Positions 23,307-35,084 of a stretch of DNA of 64,000 nucleotides are shown piece by piece. Origin of the DNA: Amyelois transitella (Eukaryota > Arthropoda > Insecta > Lepidoptera > Pyralidae); assembly GCF_032362555.1 (NCBI RefSeq), contig NC_083509.1, positions 11,369,001 through 11,433,000 of the forward strand, written 5' to 3'. Numbering within the stretch: position 1 is the first letter of the stretch; each line of letters begins with the position of its first letter. The notes under the pieces are model-generated. The model was not told the DNA's origin. It ran no database searches and worked only from the letters and a program-made list of their open reading frames with translations. The translations under genes were made by a program, and so were the position numbers.

Positions 23307-23959
23307 GATCGCTGTCTCATGTAGACTGTATCTGTAAGAAAAGAATAGCGATATAGCGTGTTTGACAGTTCCTTATTTGAAATATATCGTTTTCAATTTT
23401 TTTTAAAGTACCTACCACGCACGTATATACGTAAATTTATTTATTATTATATTTGTTTTTAATGTAAGAATGTATTTTTATGATCTGCTTTAATTTTGAT
23501 AAAGAACACAAAATTGATTAATTTAATTTTGTAGTGGTTTTGGTTTCTATTAAAAACTATAATTTTCATGATTAAAAATAGTTCAAGGAAAAATGAATGT
23601 TTTGTTGTGCCTTCATACTCATTTTATCTGTGTGAGAGAGTAATATTTTGATTGAATTAAAATAAACAAATTATTTACTTATTTTGGTTTAATTACTTCC
23701 ATGTAATTATCTCATTAGCTGAATATAACAATATTGTACTTTAATTATAAACTCAGTCTTTGGGCTTCAAACTGCAAAAGTTAAAGTTGGAACAAAATTG
23801 GTTTGACTTAACGCCCGATAATAATAATAATAAAATTCCAGTTCCTGGCACGTAACTTTTACACATTGCACGTTTAAATTTAAATTCAGATATGAAACTC
23901 CCAAATACATTCGCGATCGCCGCCATTTTGGTTCGACTTATGTGCCGTGTATTGCCGTT
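23307..23959. other. Intergenic between convergent HORMAD and ARSB
   Basis: Holds the HORMAD 3' UTR, with an AATAAA-type signal (AAAATAAACAAA) near 23660, and the 3' UTR of the minus-strand sulfatase. No gene is seen. Confidence 0.5.
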
Positions 23960-26900
23960 TTATCTGGATCGTGGCGTGTCAAAGTCTCCGAAGTTAAAGT
24001 ACACTCGGCTCCAGAATTTAGGGTCCCCGTGGGGGTCCAACGGCCGATTGTTTGGAGGCACTGCTGTGCTGTTCAGGTCAGATAGGTCCTTTAGAAGTCG
24101 CTGGAGAATGGCGGGCTCACTGGAAAAAGGTTTTATGTTCATCAATTCATCATCCTTCTAAAATTTGTCAAGGTTGCGTCTTTCTTGGGAAGGAGCCTCG
24201 GGTCCGATTTTAACTACCATTTTAGAGGGGGTAAGTGTTCACAAGAAATGTCTCCCGCCTCACATTCGAATAGTAAGTATAAATTTGAAAATAATATGGT
24301 TACAACGTTTACTTTTTGATCTTTTATTTGATCATAATTTTTATTCTTGGTCTTCGTCATACTTATACATACATACATAAAATCACGCCTCTTTCCCGGA
24401 GGGGTAGGCAGAGACTACCTCTTTCCACTTGCCACGATTTCTGCATATTTCCTTCGCTTCATCCACATTCATAACTCTTTTCATGCAAGCTCGGCGGTTT
24501 CGGATACTTTTGACTTTCGTCATACTTTCTTTCCATTAATGCAAAAATTAAACTTTACGACATACCAACAAATTAAAGAAAAATACAAAGAAAAGACATC
24601 TCTTTTCTATTCTTCATTCATCAATGAAGGGCACTCTACTTAACTCCACCGACAAGAGTCAACTATTAAGAAGAAGAATGGATAAAACATTTCCGCGTTG
24701 CCAACCGTTAGAAAAATTTAGTGGCACACATGCCACGTTTTTTCGCTTATTGGCTAGACAGAGTTATAGTCACAAGCTGAAACTAGTATAGATTAAAAAC
24801 TACTTACGCGTCGGCTAAGTTGTTCCTCTCGCACGGATCTAACTGCACGTTGAATAAACACGGAGACTGCAGCGGTTTGCATCTTACTGCTGATGTGTTC
24901 TCAGAGCAGGTCACTGTTGTTGATTTTCTAGAAATAAAAAAGGGCAGGTTGTAGTAACTAGATTAACAATAAGAATGAGAATGTTCGAGACTTTAGTTAG
25001 GGAATGGTAATTATGTGACGATTAGCCAAACCATCTTTCAATATAGGTATTGTAACGGGAAAGAAAGAAAGAAAGAGAAGATCTTTCGCCGCTCTAAGCA
25101 GCTGTAGCGGGAGCGTTGATTCGACTCGACCGCCACCAAAGGGAAGATCTTCCGCCAGGCTAAGTGTTATGCCTGGGGAACCGCGCGACAGACAATGTTG
25201 AGTCGCAGGTTGTATTTAAGCTCCTATCCGTGAAATCTTTGCAAGCGCGATTTAGCCTCTTCATTCTTATTGGCTGAGCGCGTCACATGCTTCGCTATGA
25301 TTGGCGGATGGCGTATGACGTTAGTGATGTTGCCACAGTACTAATAAAAATACCTCTTATGTTTACGATGTGGTTTTCACTTCTTCACTTCTCATTGGTT
25401 TATCTGCTCCTGACTGTATTTACATACGAAACCATTAAATTAATTCAGCTGTAACTTGAATGATAAGGAAGGATTTTTGAGTTCGGACGCTGGAATTTAA
25501 GACTATTATAATAGACTATGAGACCAATAGGTCTTCGGGGATCACAATTTTACGTTGTGCACAATGAAACCAACTTACCGTATAAACGCGACAGTGTTAT
25601 TATTTGGCATAAGTCCTAATTCGGCGACTGCTTTCCCGGCCCGGGAACCGAACACCTTGTCGGTGTCGTAGTGTCCTCGCCGCCCCGCGGGACCGTACCA
25701 CGAGTCCCAACTGCCGTTGTAGTTTGTGCCTGAAATATTTTAAACATTTGTTAAAAAAAAATCGTTGGCGCGGGACTTCCCCTGGGTATATTTTTGGTTA
25801 GTGTCAATCTCAAGGGAACAGTAGATTTTCCTGCATAAAAGGTAACCTATATCCTTTTTAGTACTCTCAACTATGTTTACCTATGCGAAATTTAATAAAA
25901 AACGACACCCGTTTAATTTACTTTTCCCTCACAAGGGAAAATTAACCAATAGGTACTTGATGAGTTGCATTAGATGAAAGTTCATTCATTCAGAGATTCA
26001 TCTATCCTTTAGTTTGGATATAGTTAGGATGGATTTATAGAGATGGGAGCAAACTTCGTAACCTGCGGGGCACGCATAAAATACTATCGCTGTCCCGTTT
26101 CACATCATAATAAAAAGCAAAACAGCGATAGTTAGTCCCGTTGGTCAATAAGAGATTTCTCTTATGATATGTTGTGGTCCAAATGATAAATTGGGCATTA
26201 TAAATAATGCCCGGTCATTATGAAAAATGCCCAATCTGAGAGAGCAATTTAATAATAATTGTTCAAATAATCAAATTGACCGGGCATTCTACATATTGTA
26301 CATCACCATTATTCATAATGCTCGCACATTATGAATAATGAATTTTATTTATATAAGTAACAAGGACTCATTTGTATTAGTAATGCTTACAAACTATGTT
26401 AGTACCTAGGGACAGCATGATTTCTAAAGTGGCCATTCTTGCACCACTCCCCCCGAAATGGCGCAAGAATGGTTGACATATTGGCAGTCTAGCCTGCCTG
26501 CAATCATATTCAGGATGCCGTTATCGCTGGCCCGCACCCTGCGCATGCGCACCAGGGACGCGCACCGTTTGCGCATTGTTGCGTAGAAACAGTCTACACC
26601 TGCTGCGGCCAACATCCCCGATGCACTACAGATAATGCCCGCATTAATCACCTAGTCCATAACAGATATACGACTTACCCTGGACAAGTTTCCAAGGCCA
26701 CACGGTGAGGGCAGCGCTGCCCCACACGTCGTCTATATTGTGTAAAACGGCGTTCCGCTCCGAATCCAGGTCTTTGGATAAGGCGTCCCATTGGTTCACT
26801 CCGTCTATAGAACCGAGAGCGCTGGAAATATGCTTTATTTATTTATAATGAAATGCTGTGTATTCTATTAAATGGCGTCAAAATTTAGGACTCTTAACTA

Positions 26901-29900
26901 CTTATCAGACGTCAAAATTTAAAACTCTTAACTACTTATATACCGCTGAGTTACAATCGATTGGAAACCTTGGTTATTTAGATGAATTATAGTTGTGAAT
27001 GATTTGCTCTTTAGTCGCCTCATTTATAAGACATTAAAACGAATAGATCACTTGATCTGTTTTTTCTCATCTTAGTGACCAAAAAAAAACCAAGCAAAAC
27101 GTAGGATGGCGAATAGCTATTGTGTGGACGGAGTTTTACTATACGGCAAAATGAAGCATCATTAGTATGCCAGCCCACTGTATATATTAACGCCTCCAAC
27201 CAATGGCAAGTCGGCCGCCATTACGTCATAGATTATCTCATTTTCTTTCACTCACACATGCGTACAATGCCGCCATTATGATGCTTCACTTTTCTTCAAA
27301 CCACACAACGTCTGCTCTTCTTCTCTACGTCTATGTAGTACGTGAGATATCCTCCTTTAAGCTCTAGATAATGAGCAACCAATCGTGTAGACGTGTATAA
27401 GTTTTGCGACATTATGGTAGTTAGACAAAATAGAAAATAGCTTCAATTGCTATTCTTATGTCGACGATTATAAATTAAAGATTCATAATATTTCCACTTG
27501 CGGCGTCCAAATAACCAAACAAAAGGCTAATAGCTATATAAATATAACTAGCTGTGTCCGCGACTCCGTCCGCGTGGAAAAGTTATTTTGGGCATCATTG
27601 AAGCCCTCAAGGGTAAATAATTTTCCCCGTTTTTATTTCACATTTTCTCATTTGATGTTATATATAACCTAAAGCCTTCCTCGATTTGATCCAAAGAATT
27701 TTTCAATTAGAACCAGTATTTCCTGAGGTAAGCGCGTTCAAACAAACAAACAAACTCTTCAGCTTTATAATATTAGTATAGATATAGAGCTAGACAATTT
27801 AGATCTACGATTGATAGGTAAAAATAACTTACGTAAGATTTCCACCTGCGGCGCTGTATAACGTGGGCAGCCAATCAGAGATGTGCATGAGTTGCGTGGC
27901 CGCGCGGCTCCGCTTGTGTATGAGGGGACTGAATACGAGTCCCGCGCCGCGGACGCCGCCCTCCCATAGTGTGTTCTTTACCTGTAATAAATATTTATTG
28001 ACCATATGGTCATATATGTTTAAATAGGTAAGTGTTTTTTCCGACACTTTAAAATTTAACTATTACATACATGTGCCGTGTGGTTTCCGGCACCAATACA
28101 AAAAAGAATAGAACCACTCCATCTCTCTTCCATAGATGTCATAAAAGGCGACTAAGGGATAGGCTTACAAACTTGGGATTCTTTTTTTAAGGCGATGGGC
28201 TACCAACCTTACTATTTGAATCTTAATTCTATCATTAAACCAAACAGTTGATCATGGCCTATCAGTCTTTACAAGACAATCGGCCCTGTCTCCTCCGCAA
28301 GGGATAAAGACGTGATTACATGTATGTATTACCCCTCTTAGCGGATAGTTAGAAGCAGCGTTATCGTTGAAGCCGGCCGCGGGTCCACCGTTGTCTGTGC
28401 TGAACACTATCACTGAATGGTTCAACAGTCCGTGTTCGTGTAACGCTGAAACCACACGGCCAACTGACTCGTCCAACTTCGTCAGCACGCCTGGAATTAA
28501 ACGGCCATTATTGGTTTTGCGGTAGCAGGAATACCTACGTGACGTACCAGTAAATAATATTGTTGCACGTAGTAGGTACAAACACAGCGTGGTTATCCCA
28601 CTTCTCACAATTTACCTTAGTATAAGCTGTTGATTAATCTTAATAATTCATGCATTAATTCCTATATTATTAACCGGTCTTTGTGGTTTCATTTACCGTC
28701 GCCATAATTGATTTTAAATAACTTTACTACATCTCACTATTATGGGGTGGAACTTACTACAATTAAATTATTTTTTTCGCTACACTTATGGGAAAATATA
28801 ATAAATGGTTTAAAGTAACTAAATAAGATTTTGTTCAAGATACATATATGGCTGTATGTTAAAAAAAAATCTTCCGATTTTTTATTGGTTTACTAACTAA
28901 ACTTAATTTAATTAAATTATTTAATAACTACAGGCCGCCCGCGACTTCGTTCGCATGGAAACCCTATCAATCCCGCGGGAACTCCGGGATAAAAATCAGC
29001 TACCTACATACCAAATTTCATCGTAATCGGTTCAGTAGTTTTTGCGTCAAAGAGTACCAAACATTCATACTGACATACTCACAAACTTTCGCATTTATAA
29101 TATTATAAGGATATTTTTACGACACCAATGGTAACACTGTGTATTAGTATCGTGAGAAACTAGATCATTAACGCTTGTCTTTTTATTTTCGTATGACACA
29201 AGAACAGCCATCTTGGTCGCAAGAAATCAAATGTTTATATAACATAAACCTCCTATTCTCTGATAAAAATATCATCACAATAAAGATAAAAAATTAAATG
29301 ATAATTTTGAAAAAAATACCAGCAAATTTCTGTCGTTGTCTGTTCTCTATGGTTTTGAACTGGTCTATGACGTCATCGGGCGCTCGGATTGGCTCGTACG
29401 GGTTACCGCTGTGCACCGCGGCGTGAGCCACCATCAGGAAAAGAGGGGTGCTGTTATTATGCGATGATATTATCTGGATAAATCAAATAGGGTATATTAT
29501 TTTCTAGGAGTGCTTAGAGTGCTGGTGCCGTGTGGCTCCAGGCACCAATACAAAAAAGAATAAGACCACTCCACCTCTTTCCCATGGATGTCGTAAAAAG
29601 CGACTAAGGGATAGGCTTACAAACTTGGGATTCTTTTTTAAACGATGGGCTAGCAACGCTGTCACTATTTGAAACTCAGTTCTATCGTTAAGCCTAACAG
29701 CTAAACGTGGCCCATCAGTCTTTTCAAGACTGTTGGCTCTGTCTACCCCGCGAGGGATATAGACGTGACCATATGTAGGTGTGTATTTCCTAGAGCGTTG
29801 GTGGTTACATCGGTAAGGTGTCCGGTTGAAAATGCGTGATGCATATAAAAGACACAGGTTCAAATCCCACCGCAACCTGTCACTATTTGAATCTCAGTTC

Positions 29901-32900
29901 TATCATTAACCTACTGCTCTGTCTACCCCGCTCACCTTAATTGCCTCGTCTGTAAACACATCGGTTGCGTATTTACCAAATAGATCGTCAGAAACCAATG
30001 CATCAGAATCTGCAAAATTTAATTTTCGATATAATATAGTAGCTGTGCCCGCGACTCCATCCGCGTCGAATAGTTATTTTGGGCATCATCAAAATATAGT
30101 ATCGTTGAGTTAGTATCTCGTAACACAAGTCTCGAACTTACTTCGAGGCTAACTCAATCTGTGTAATTTGTTCCGTATATATTTATTTATTTATTTCATC
30201 AAGGGTGACTAATTTTCCCCGTTTTTTTTTAACATTTTCCATATTTTTTTCGCTGCTAATAGTTGCAGCGTGATGTTATATAGTCTGAAGCCTTCCTCGA
30301 CAAATGGTCTATTCAACACAAAAAGAATTTTTCAATTCGAACCAGTAGTTCCAGAGATTAGCGCGTTCAAACAAACAAACTCTTCAGCTTTATAATATTA
30401 GTATAGATTGTAGTGGCATATAAGTAGTGTCCGACCGAAGGTCTATTTTTGGCCGAAGCCGAAGCCGAAGCCGATTAATCGGCTATCGCCACAACCTTCG
30501 GCCGAAGCCGAAGCCGAAGCCGAAGGTTTATATTCTCTCAGCACTCAGTAATTAATTTTGTTCAATATTGTCTACAAGCTACAATTAATATTAAAATCAT
30601 TTCAAAACCTCAATATTGAAGGTTTATATATTGACTGTCTCATATAGAAGTTGATGATATATCATAGAGGTGGTTGGTTTAGAGATAAACTAGCTGTTGC
30701 CCGCGACTTCGTCCGCGTAAATTTCGAGTTGAATTTTAATCATACAGTCAGATACAGACAGACAAAAAATGTAAAAAAAAATTCTCTATCCGTTTCAGTC
30801 AAAATATTAAATGTACAGAAAAAATATTTTTACCGTTTTATTATATGTAGTATTTTGATTTTCAGTTTTTTTACATAAAATACTCAAACAATACAAAAAA
30901 AATATACATATTTTTAATAATAAAAAATATCTTGTAATTGTTGGGATTCGAACTTGGACCGCCAACTTCACAGTCTCACGGGCTAACCACTGGACCATCG
31001 AAGCCGTTGCGTTGGTGTCGAAATTAAAGTAGACTACATACATATGGTCACGTCTTTATCCCTTGCGGGGTAGACAGAGCCAACAGACTTGAAAAGACTG
31101 AATGGCCACGTTCAGCTATTTGACTTAATGATAGAATTGAGATTCAAAAAGTGATAGGTTGCTCGCCCATCGCCTAAAAAAGAATCCCAAGTTTGTAAGC
31201 CCATCCCTTAGTCGCCTTTCACTTAAATTTATATGTTATAGGTATAATGCCGTCGTATAATGATAAATGACTTTGAATTTTTAATTTCGTAACTTATTTG
31301 CCGGCATACTGATGCCTTGAGTTCATTCAAATGTTATAACTTTTTTTTTTTTGTGAACCGATTTTGATGAAACAAACTTTAAATGTTATTCTGAGTTAAA
31401 ACAAAGCAATTGATGAAAGTTTGAAGTAAATCGGTTTAGTACTTTCGGAGATAATCGTGATCATACATACAGACAGACAGACAAGAAATTAAAAAAAAAT
31501 ATTTTTGCTTTCTATTATTCATTCTAAGTGTCCCTCTATCCATTTCAGTCGTAAATACTAAATGTACAGACAAAATATTTTTACTGTTTTATAATATGTA
31601 TAGATAAAAGTTTGTGATTTACCTACTGGTAAAAATAATGATTTGATTTCTTACAAAAACACTTGTTTAAATACACGTACGGACTTGTTTTGATGCATGC
31701 AATCAGCAATGTGATATTTTGACAGTGACTCCCCGCCGCCTCATGACTTTCGTAACAGTTCGTTCAATCTCGACGGTCGCTCGGACCTTCGGCGAAACCT
31801 TCGGCTTCGGCCGGATTTTGGGCCGAAGCCGAATGTTTCGCCGAAGGTGGATTTTTTGGCCGAAGGTGGCCGAAGCCGAAGCCGAAGCTTCGGTCGGACA
31901 CTACATATAAGTGAAAATGTATGAGAGCGTCGTTGGTCGAATCGGTAAGTTGCCCGGTTAAAATGCATAAAGGCACAGATTCGAATTCCACCTCGGCTAT
32001 GTACCAATGACTATTTTCGAAGTTATGTACAAAAAGTGTTCGTTATAAAAATAAGTTCGATCATGGATGTCGTAAAAGGCGACTTAGGGATAGGTTTATA
32101 AACTTGGGATTCTCCTTTAAGGCGACGGGCTTGCAACCTGTCACTATATAAGTATGTATGAACATCAATTCTATCAATAAGCCAAACAGCTGAACGTGGT
32201 CCATCAGTAATTTCAAGACTGTTAGCTCTGTCTACCCCGCAAGGGATATAGACGTGATTATATGTATGTACCTATGTTTGTAAAAATAAATACAAGTCAA
32301 AAAAAAGCTTACTTCGCTTAAAATCGAATCCCCATGAGCCTCTCTCTACATTGGTATGGTCATACATGTCTATCTTCCCTGTAATGTAGCCAGTATGCGT
32401 GTCAAACCTAAAAATAAAATTGCCATACATACGTATAATCACGTCTATATCCCTTGCGGGGTAGACAGAGCCGACAGTCTCGAAAACACGTTCAGCTGTA
32501 TGGTCTTCCGTATTCAAATAGTGACACAGGTAACCAAAGTTGTGTTACGGTAATCAAGACTAGGTTAATCTCGTAATTAACAAAAGGAATAAAATGAAAA
32601 GGAAATTATTCCTAGCACTTTCAACATCATCGTAAAATAATTGAGTGAATGATGCTTTAATTTATATGCGTAAACTATTTATGTAAAGTATTACGTTAAC
32701 CAATTACTTATATGTATATCAATTTTGTCAATTGTTACCTATGTTGTCAACACACTAGCATAATTTATATGTTTTTTGTTAAATTTTTCGGCGCTATTTG
32801 TCTATTTAATATGTAATTGTTATTGTAAAAATGTTGTAATGACTGTTTGTGCCAAAATAAACTAAAAAAATTAAATTTACAAGGTCTGGGATGTATTTTT

Positions 32901-35084
32901 AGTTTACACACTCTCTCCCATTTTTTACGTGTTCCCTGTTGCACCCTCCGCCACATTGCCTCGGGACCTAAGGTCCGCTTTTCAACACTTTTCTTTCCGC
33001 ATTTGTCTGTTTTCACCTTCTTCGTTTAAAAGACCATTCGCCCTCATTTCATCTTTTATTTTATACCTACCCTCTATTTCTCGGTAAATATTCTTTCTTG
33101 TAACTGCCGAGATGCCACTTCCCTATCAAGTGGGTTTTGTATCCCAAGTCCTTCAGATACTGTGGTAAGATCTTCTCAGATAACGGAAGACCCCGGGGTT
33201 CTGCCCCGTAAATAACCCCGTGTTGCATGCCTGAAATTCACGATATCATTACAATGACATGTATTTTTAGACTAGTACCAATAGAAAAAAGAATAGAAAT
33301 ACTCCATCTCTTACCCATGGATGTCGTAAAAGCCGACTAAGGGATAGGCTTATAAACTTGGGCTTTATGTAGCCGATGGGCTAGCAATCTGCCACTCATT
33401 GAATTTCAAATCTATCATTATGTCAAACAACAGTGTGGGTTATCAGTCTTTTCGAGATGATCATATGTATGTATGTTAAGGCTAGAATTTTTTTTAGTGC
33501 TAAGACATCCTTGATCTACATACAAACATAAAATCACCCCTTCCCGGTGGAGTAGGCAGAGACTAAATCTTTCTATTTTGCACGAACTATCATAAGTTCT
33601 TTCCGTTCATACACATTTTTATTTCTAGCTGTTTTTAACTATTTTTGTCAGTGTTACAAGCCTGCCAATAACAATATCCACGATTTACCATCAAACATTA
33701 AATCACGCGTCTTTCCCGGCGAACCATGATCAATCCAATACGGGTTAGGTTCCCCTATAAAGTCATGGAAAAGTCGCTTCATGGAAAATCCTGACACACC
33801 CAATCCAGGATCCATGGTCAAAGGCATACCCCAGGCTGCTCTCCAGAGTGCTGAGGATGCAACCGGGGCTAAAGCCAATAGGAAGAAGGTATAATACAAT
33901 ATTACTTACAAATGCCGTGTGGTTCCCGGCACCAATAAAAAAAAGAATAGGACCACTCCATCTCTTTCCCATGGATGTCGTAAAAGGCGACTAAGGGATA
34001 GGCTTACAAACTTGGGATTCTTTTTTAGGCGACAGGCTAGCAACCTGTCACTATTTGAATCTCAATTCTATCATTAAGCTAAATAGCTGAACGTGGCCTT
34101 TTAGTCTTTTCAAGACTGTTGGCTCTGTCTACCCCGTAAGGGATATAGACGTGATGATATGTATGTATGTATGTACTTACCAGTATGTATCGGGTATTTT
34201 CCAGTCATGAGCGCGGACCTAGATGGGGTACATATGGGTGATACATAATAGTTGTGGAGTGGTAACCCGGCGTAGGCCAGGGCGTCGATGTTGGGAGTGG
34301 GGATCTGGTCGGAGCCATGGAAACCTACGTCGTTCCATCCCTGTTTAGGCACAAAAAGAACATGACATACAAAAACTTAAGACAAAGAATTGGGATTGAC
34401 AAGACATCTCATTTAGAATTTCAATTAAATCAATTCATCATAACAATGTATTGTCTTATCAAAATTTTAAATTCTTAGTTTGAATTATGGTGCAGTTGAC
34501 GTTGTTGAAGAAAATGCTGCAGTGCAGTTTGTTACCGCTTCTTCTGCACTGACGCTTTGGAAGCGGGACAAAACCTAAATTAAAATAGTTTCGACGTCAA
34601 CACATGTTGTAAAACTAAAAGATTATTAAGTTATGTTCTAAATGTCCCATCTCCAATAATTTATACTTATAAATGATAAAATTAAAAAACAATTCATTTC
34701 GAAACAGTGCGCCCTTTTTATAAAATAACTTCGACTGCCATGCAGTTGAGCAAAGAAATTCAGACCGGGTCAGAATTATTTTTGGTAAGTAAATAAGGTT
34801 GCGTAACACAATCATATTACTATACTACACACCAAAAGAAATTATGACACATTTCTTATTGTTCACTTATAAGTTCACAAATTATAATTGGTGATAAAAT
34901 TTCCACGTTGATATATTAAATAAAGTATGTACTTAACTATTTTTAAAAAATATATAAAAGTTGTATCTACATAAAAAAAATCTCAAATCTTACTCACCAG
35001 ATCATCAGCAAGGATGAAGACTATGTGCGGTCTCGCCGTTCCATCGGCCACACAGAACAGTGACAACAAAATCGTAAACCACAT
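23960..35084 (-). CDS. ARSB: Arylsulfatase B-like sulfatase
   Basis: Exons on the minus strand: 34998-35084, 34181-34340, 33071-33230, 32313-32407, 29936-30009, 29320-29473, 28333-28490, 27833-27981, 26679-26821, 25579-25729, 24808-24927 and a terminal 23960-24157. All junctions except the last keep phase. The start [15 protein letters not shown] is a signal peptide. [10 protein letters not shown] holds the metal aspartates D27/D28, and CTPSR holds the formylglycine cysteine C66. [43 protein letters not shown] and LHNIDD follow. Known role: the enzyme removes sulfate from N-acetylgalactosamine 4-sulfate of glycosaminoglycans in lysosomes or secretions. Exon 11 ends in phase 2 but the terminal exon ([22 protein letters not shown]) needs phase 0, and reading through exon 11 stops after NNLADA. 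Either a small exon was missed or the tail is broken. Confidence 0.9.
24362..24515 (+). repeat. Repeat family C copy
   Basis: Starts with (ACAT)n and reads CCCGGAGGGGTAGGCAGAGA, then CTTTCCACTTGCCACGAT. The family shares its (ACAT)n start with family A but not its body. Confidence 0.65.
25085..25260 (-). repeat. Interspersed repeat family H copy
   Basis: Reverse-complement match to 18880-19020 (ACCGCCACCAAAGGGAAGAT). It lies in ARSB intron 10. Confidence 0.55.
26082..26132. repeat. Hairpin repeat (ACTATCGCTG palindrome)
   Basis: ACTATCGCTGTCCCGTTTCA pairs imperfectly with the GCAAAACAGCGATAGT arm. Related hairpins occur at 37928-38000 and 49561-49612. Confidence 0.55.
26193..26340. repeat. 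Nested GGGCATTAT palindromes
   Basis: GGGCATTATAAATAATGCCC (26193-26212) is a perfect palindrome. CATTATTCATAATG (26307-26320) and CATTATGAATAATG (26327-26340) are perfect inverted arms around 6 bases. The GGGCATT word also occurs near 26282. It looks like a small foldback element in ARSB intron 9. Confidence 0.6.
26424..26651 (-). pseudogene. Possible retroelement ORF fragment
   Basis: A 75-codon minus frame reads [40 protein letters not shown]. It is GC-richer than its surroundings and sits between two sulfatase exons. The composition recalls the C-terminal end of insect LINE polyproteins, but I cannot name a family. Confidence 0.3.
27548..27782 (-). mobile_element. Non-autonomous Helitron, reverse
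   Basis: Begins with ACTAGCTGTGTCCGCGACTC and ends CTTTATAATATTAGTATAGA, that is, the reverse of the canonical element. ARSB intron 8. Confidence 0.75.
28073..28327 (-). repeat. Repeat family A copy at the ARSB exon 7 donor
   Basis: Full-length minus copy, same strand as the gene. Its (ACAT)n start overlaps the donor: the intron opens GTAATACATACATG and runs straight into CACGTCTTTATCCC. Confidence 0.75.
28930..29112 (-). mobile_element. Helitron-like repeat, second family
   Basis: Reverse copy with CCCGCGACTTCGTTCGCATG at its left and TTTATAATATTATAAGGATA at its right. It is related to 42080-42283, which ends CCTCTAGT. Confidence 0.6.
29523..29790 (-). repeat. Repeat family A copy
   Basis: Full-length minus copy in ARSB intron 5. 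Confidence 0.7.
29791..29935 (-). repeat. tRNA-like SINE piece plus repeat A fragment at the ARSB exon 5 donor
   Basis: TTGGTGGTTACATCGGTAAG and ACAGGTTCAAATCCCACC look like A and B boxes of a tRNA-derived SINE on the plus strand. From 29875 a repeat A fragment in reverse runs to the exon: the donor reads GTGAGC followed directly by GGGGTAGACAGAGC of repeat A. Confidence 0.6.
30041..30415 (-). mobile_element. Non-autonomous Helitron with nested SINE B tail
   Basis: Reverse Helitron (AGCTGTGCCCGCGACTCC to CTTTATAATATTAGTATAGA) in ARSB intron 4, interrupted by the SINE B tail at 30091-30195. Confidence 0.7.
30935..31010 (-). repeat. tRNA-like SINE head
   Basis: On the minus strand TCGATGGTCCAGTGGTTAGC resembles an A box and AAGTTCGAATCCC a B box, 45-50 bases apart. 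It is nested in the hAT-like element. Not called as a functional tRNA because the acceptor stem does not pair convincingly. Confidence 0.5.
31034..31222 (+). repeat. Repeat family A copy
   Basis: 5' three quarters of the repeat, nested in the hAT-like element. Confidence 0.7.
31920..32275 (-). repeat. tRNA-like SINE piece and repeat family A copy
   Basis: 31920-32000 resembles 29791-29876 (GTTGGTCGAATCGGTAAG, ACAGATTCGAATTCC). 32062-32275 is a minus copy of repeat A ending about 37 bases from the ARSB exon 4 donor. Confidence 0.6.
32431..32525 (+). repeat. Repeat family A fragment
   Basis: Starts ATAATCACGTCTATATCCC and breaks off after the GTTCAGCTG block. It lies about 25 bases upstream of ARSB exon 4 on the gene strand. 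Confidence 0.6.
33277..33478 (-). repeat. Repeat family A copy
   Basis: Diverged minus copy in ARSB intron 2. Confidence 0.6.
33516..33900. repeat. Repeat family C and reverse family G copies
   Basis: 33516-33640 matches family C (CCCGGTGGAGTAGGCAGAGA). 33675-33900 matches family G of 60855-61255 in reverse (AATCCAGGATCCATGGTCAA). Confidence 0.6.
33913..34178 (-). repeat. Repeat family A copy at the ARSB exon 2 donor
   Basis: Full-length minus copy. The donor reads GTAAGT followed at once by ACATACATACATACATAT and the repeat body, so the repeat starts at about intron position +7. Confidence 0.8.
34494..34600 (+). repeat. Repeat family D copy
   Basis: GAAAATGCTGCAGTGCAGTT and the GGAAGCGG stem identify it. 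It lies in ARSB intron 1. Confidence 0.6.

Larger units (their letters stand above)
30425..31903. mobile_element. Non-autonomous hAT-like transposon with GCCGAA arrays
   Basis: Ends are TAGTGTCCGACCGAAG and its inverse CTTCGGTCGGACACTA. They are flanked by a perfect 8-bp target duplication, CATATAAG (30417-30424 and 31904-31911). Both subterminal regions are arrays of GCCGAA/TTCGGC hexamers (30450-30530 and 31780-31893). The inside holds a Helitron end, a tRNA-like segment (30935-31010, minus) and a repeat A copy. No transposase is seen, so it is non-autonomous or gutted. It lies in ARSB intron 4. Confidence 0.85.

Noticed and set aside
30935-31010. Possible minus-strand tRNA gene
   Set aside because: Good box-like words but a poor acceptor stem and a location nested in transposon sequence.
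31719-32007. Frames rich in F/G/R or A/E/S on both strands
   Set aside because: They are translations of the GCCGAA hexamer array of the hAT-like element.
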